Source: TMED23 sp964639965 (GTDB lineage: Bacteria; Pseudomonadota; Alphaproteobacteria; Rhodospirillales; UBA2165). From it: DNA of 6,575 nt. Below are positions 4,818-6,575 of this stretch, piece after piece. Made by a program: the position numbers and the translations under genes. Positions within the stretch are counted from its first letter, which is position 1, and every line of letters starts with the position of its first letter. The stretch lies in assembly GCA_964639965.1 (NCBI GenBank), contig CAZXGI010000113.1, forward strand, positions 1 through 6,575. Reading direction: 5' to 3'. The notes below the pieces were generated by a model. The model searched no databases. It had not been told where the DNA came from and saw nothing but the letters and a program-made list of their open reading frames with translations.

Positions 4818-6467
4818 ATGATTGATTTTTCAACAAAGCCCGAGCAATACAAACATTGGAAATTGAGTTTTGAGGGGCCAGTTGCGACGCTAGAAATGGA
4901 TGTGGCAGAAGATGGGGGTATGACCCCTGGCTATGAACTCAAATTGAACTCATATGACTTAGGAGTAGATATAGAGCTTTATGACGCAACCCAACGTTTA
5001 AGATTTGAGCATCCAGAAATCAAAAGCGTTATAATTACTTCAGCAAAGGATAGAGTGTTTTGCGCAGGAGCAAATATTGCTATGCTGGGAACATCAACAC
5101 ATGCACATAAAGTAAACTTTTGCAAATTCACCAACGAAACACGCAACGGTATAGAAGATTCGACAATAAACTCTGATCAAAAGTATATCTGCGTCGTCAA
5201 CGGTACTGCTGCCGGTGGTGGCTATGAACTAGCCCTTGCAACAGATCACATCATGCTTATTGACGATGGCTCAAGTACGGTTTCACTTCCTGAAGTTCCG
5301 CTTCTCGCTGTTTTACCTGGCACTGGTGGTCTAACGCGCGTCGTAGATAAAAGAAACGTTCGTCGCGACCACGCAGATTATTTCTGTACTTTAAATGAAG
5401 GAATAAAGGGAAAGCGCGCTCTGGACTGGAACTTGGTTGATGAGTTGGTACCACGTTCAAAACTGATGGAAGTAGCAAGACAAAGAGCTATGGAATTTGC
5501 TGACTCTTCGTCGCGTCCTAGTAACGCAAAAGGCATTGCTCTAACACCATTAATTCGTGAAATTTCTTCTGACACAATTATTTATAATACAATTGAGTGT
5601 AAGATAAATAGAAAAGACTTGGCGGCAGAAATTTGTATTCACGGTCCATCAAAAAAACCTGAGAAAAACATTGCTGAGATCCATGGTGCTGGAGTTAATT
5701 TTTGGCCGCTGGCTTTTGCTCGTGATTTTGATGATTTAATTTTACATCTTCGTACCAACGAAGACCAGATAACCACCTGGGTAATTAAATCTGAAGGTAA
5801 TCCGGATTTTGTAGCTTCAGTGGATGAAACCCTTACGTCAAACGCAAATGATTGGTTAGTTAAAGAAATAATACTTTACCTGAAACGCACTTTGAAACGA
5901 TTAGATGTATCATCACGCAGTATAATAACACTAGTTGAACAAGGTAGCTGTTTTACGGGCAGTTTGCTTGAACTTGTGCTTGCAGCTGATCGCAGTTATA
6001 TGCTCGACGGAGTGGCTGAAGGTTCAAATTTAGCTGCGGCAACACTTAGACTGACAACAACGAATTTTGGAATATTACCAATGTGCAACGACCTTAGCCG
6101 TCTAGAAACGCGTTTTCTTGATGATGCAACTAAGATTGCGGCCTTGAAAGGCGAAATAGGAAATGACCTCGAGGCTGAAACTGCTGAAAATCTTGGGCTT
6201 GTAACATTCATCCCGGACGATATTGATTGGGATGATGAAGTGCGCATAGCCATTGAGGAACGTGCAAGTTACTCTGGAGATGCTCTTACTGGAATGGAAG
6301 CAAGTTTGCGGTTTGCAGGCCCTGAAACCATTGAAACGAAAATCTTTGGCCGATTAAGTGCGTGGCAAAACTGGATATTTCAACGACCGAATGCCGTTGG
6401 CGAAGATGGCGCACTAAAACTATTTGGTACAGGAAAGCAAGCTAATTTTGATAGAAAGCGAGTATGA
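4818..6467 (+). CDS. boxC: Benzoyl-CoA-dihydrodiol lyase (2,3-epoxybenzoyl-CoA dihydrolase) BoxC
   Basis: This 549-residue protein has the length of BoxC (about 550). BoxC opens the ring of 2,3-epoxybenzoyl-CoA hydrolytically in the aerobic hybrid pathway, giving 3,4-dehydroadipyl-CoA semialdehyde and formate in the cytoplasm. It is built from two crotonase-like halves. The first carries the oxyanion-hole segment FCAGANIAMLG (81-91), then NGTAAGGGYELALATDH (128-144) and SLPEVPLLAVLPGTGGLTRV (156-175). E137 and E159 align by eye with the two catalytic glutamates of crotonase. The second half has a degenerate copy, QGSCFTGSLLELVLAADR (375-392). The N-terminus IDFSTKPEQYKHWKL resembles BoxC proteins, which supports the ATG at 4818. 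It overlaps boxB by 4 nt, so the two are coexpressed and probably coupled. The frame is intact. Confidence is high because boxB follows directly. Confidence 0.95.
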   Translation: MIDFSTKPEQYKHWKLSFEGPVATLEMDVAEDGGMTPGYELKLNSYDLGVDIELYDATQRLRFEHPEIKSVIITSAKDRVFCAGANIAMLGTSTHAHKVNFCKFTNETRNGIEDSTINSDQKYICVVNGTAAGGGYELALATDHIMLIDDGSSTVSLPEVPLLAVLPGTGGLTRVVDKRNVRRDHADYFCTLNEGIKGKRALDWNLVDELVPRSKLMEVARQRAMEFADSSSRPSNAKGIALTPLIREISSDTIIYNTIECKINRKDLAAEICIHGPSKKPEKNIAEIHGAGVNFWPLAFARDFDDLILHLRTNEDQITTWVIKSEGNPDFVASVDETLTSNANDWLVKEIILYLKRTLKRLDVSSRSIITLVEQGSCFTGSLLELVLAADRSYMLDGVAEGSNLAAATLRLTTTNFGILPMCNDLSRLETRFLDDATKIAALKGEIGNDLEAETAENLGLVTFIPDDIDWDDEVRIAIEERASYSGDALTGMEASLRFAGPETIETKIFGRLSAWQNWIFQRPNAVGEDGALKLFGTGKQANFDRKRV

Positions 6468-6575
6468 CTATGACTGCAATAGACTATTCACAGAAAATCC
6501 CAAATAATATCAATCTAGCCGACGACCGTCGTCTCCAACGAGCATTAGAAGCATGGCAACCCGCTTTTCTCAATT
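6464..6575 (+). CDS. boxB: Benzoyl-CoA 2,3-epoxidase subunit BoxB (5' part only, cut by window end)
   Basis: Only the first 37 codons are present. The N-terminus MTMTAIDYSQKIPNNIN, followed by a DDRRLQRALEAWQPAFL segment (21-37), matches the start of BoxB as I recall it (IxYSxxIPNNVNL...RxLQRALExWQPxFLxWW). BoxB is the di-iron oxygenase component that, with the reductase BoxA, inserts one oxygen atom into benzoyl-CoA to form the 2,3-epoxide that BoxC then opens. The ATG at 6464 shares ATGA with the boxC stop, and a second in-frame ATG at 6470 could be used instead. The purine-rich GAAAG upstream at 6454-6458 is 5 nt from the first ATG. The iron ligands lie beyond the window and could not be checked. 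Confidence 0.9.
   Translation, partial: MTMTAIDYSQKIPNNINLADDRRLQRALEAWQPAFLN

Noticed and set aside
5257..5575. Two overlapping minus-strand open frames within boxC.
   Set aside because: They are shadows of the clearly conserved BoxC frame and have no family resemblance.
1..6575. CRISPR arrays, tRNA/rRNA genes, insertion sequences, riboswitches and attachment sites.
   Set aside because: Reading both strands, I saw no spaced direct repeats, cloverleaf, transposase, terminal repeats or conserved riboswitch core. The only non-coding stretch longer than 100 bp is 4600-4817.

Overview
The window looks like chromosomal DNA from a Gram-negative, AT-rich bacterium, most likely a low-G+C alphaproteobacterium, possibly marine. 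The Gram-negative call rests on a CMP-KDO synthetase and KDO-8-phosphate phosphatase pair, which belong to LPS or capsule synthesis. The alphaproteobacterial call is an inference from the look of the proteins: a TPR protein with a glycosyltransferase-like C-terminus, and an Rrf2/GNAT/Liv-type binding protein set beside aromatic-acid genes. G+C was judged by eye, not counted.

Layout. Positions 1-4599 hold six genes on the minus strand, in the order GNAT acetyltransferase (4129-4599), Rrf2-family regulator (3679-4098), Liv-type periplasmic binding protein (2496-3689), kdsB (1706-2437), kdsC (1203-1709) and a TPR/glycosyltransferase-like protein (start at 1193, cut by the window edge). Several junctions overlap or are very tight: regulator/binding protein by 11 nt, kdsB/kdsC by 4 nt, and kdsC/TPR with a 9-nt gap. 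A 218-bp AT-rich divergent intergenic region (4600-4817) separates these from the plus-strand operon boxC (4818-6467) - boxB (from 6464, cut by the window end), which overlap by 4 nt.

How the genes work together. boxC and boxB encode the central enzymes of the aerobic hybrid ('box') benzoyl-CoA pathway. BoxAB epoxidises benzoyl-CoA, and BoxC opens the ring to 3,4-dehydroadipyl-CoA semialdehyde and formate. The divergent GNAT-Rrf2-binding protein set is plausibly a regulatory and uptake module for this pathway. An Rrf2 protein (BadM) is known to control anaerobic benzoate genes in Rhodopseudomonas palustris; here an Rrf2 protein with no cysteine at all lies beside the aerobic pathway. Between the two units is a near-perfect 34-bp inverted repeat (4656-4689, 13 of 14 arm positions paired), the best candidate operator in the window. 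The kds/TPR genes form a separate envelope-polysaccharide block that may have its own promoter in the 58-bp gap at 2438-2495.

The most interesting items are the palindromic operator candidate and the possible BadM-like control of an aerobic box operon, with a GNAT enzyme and a binding protein that has no transporter partner in view.
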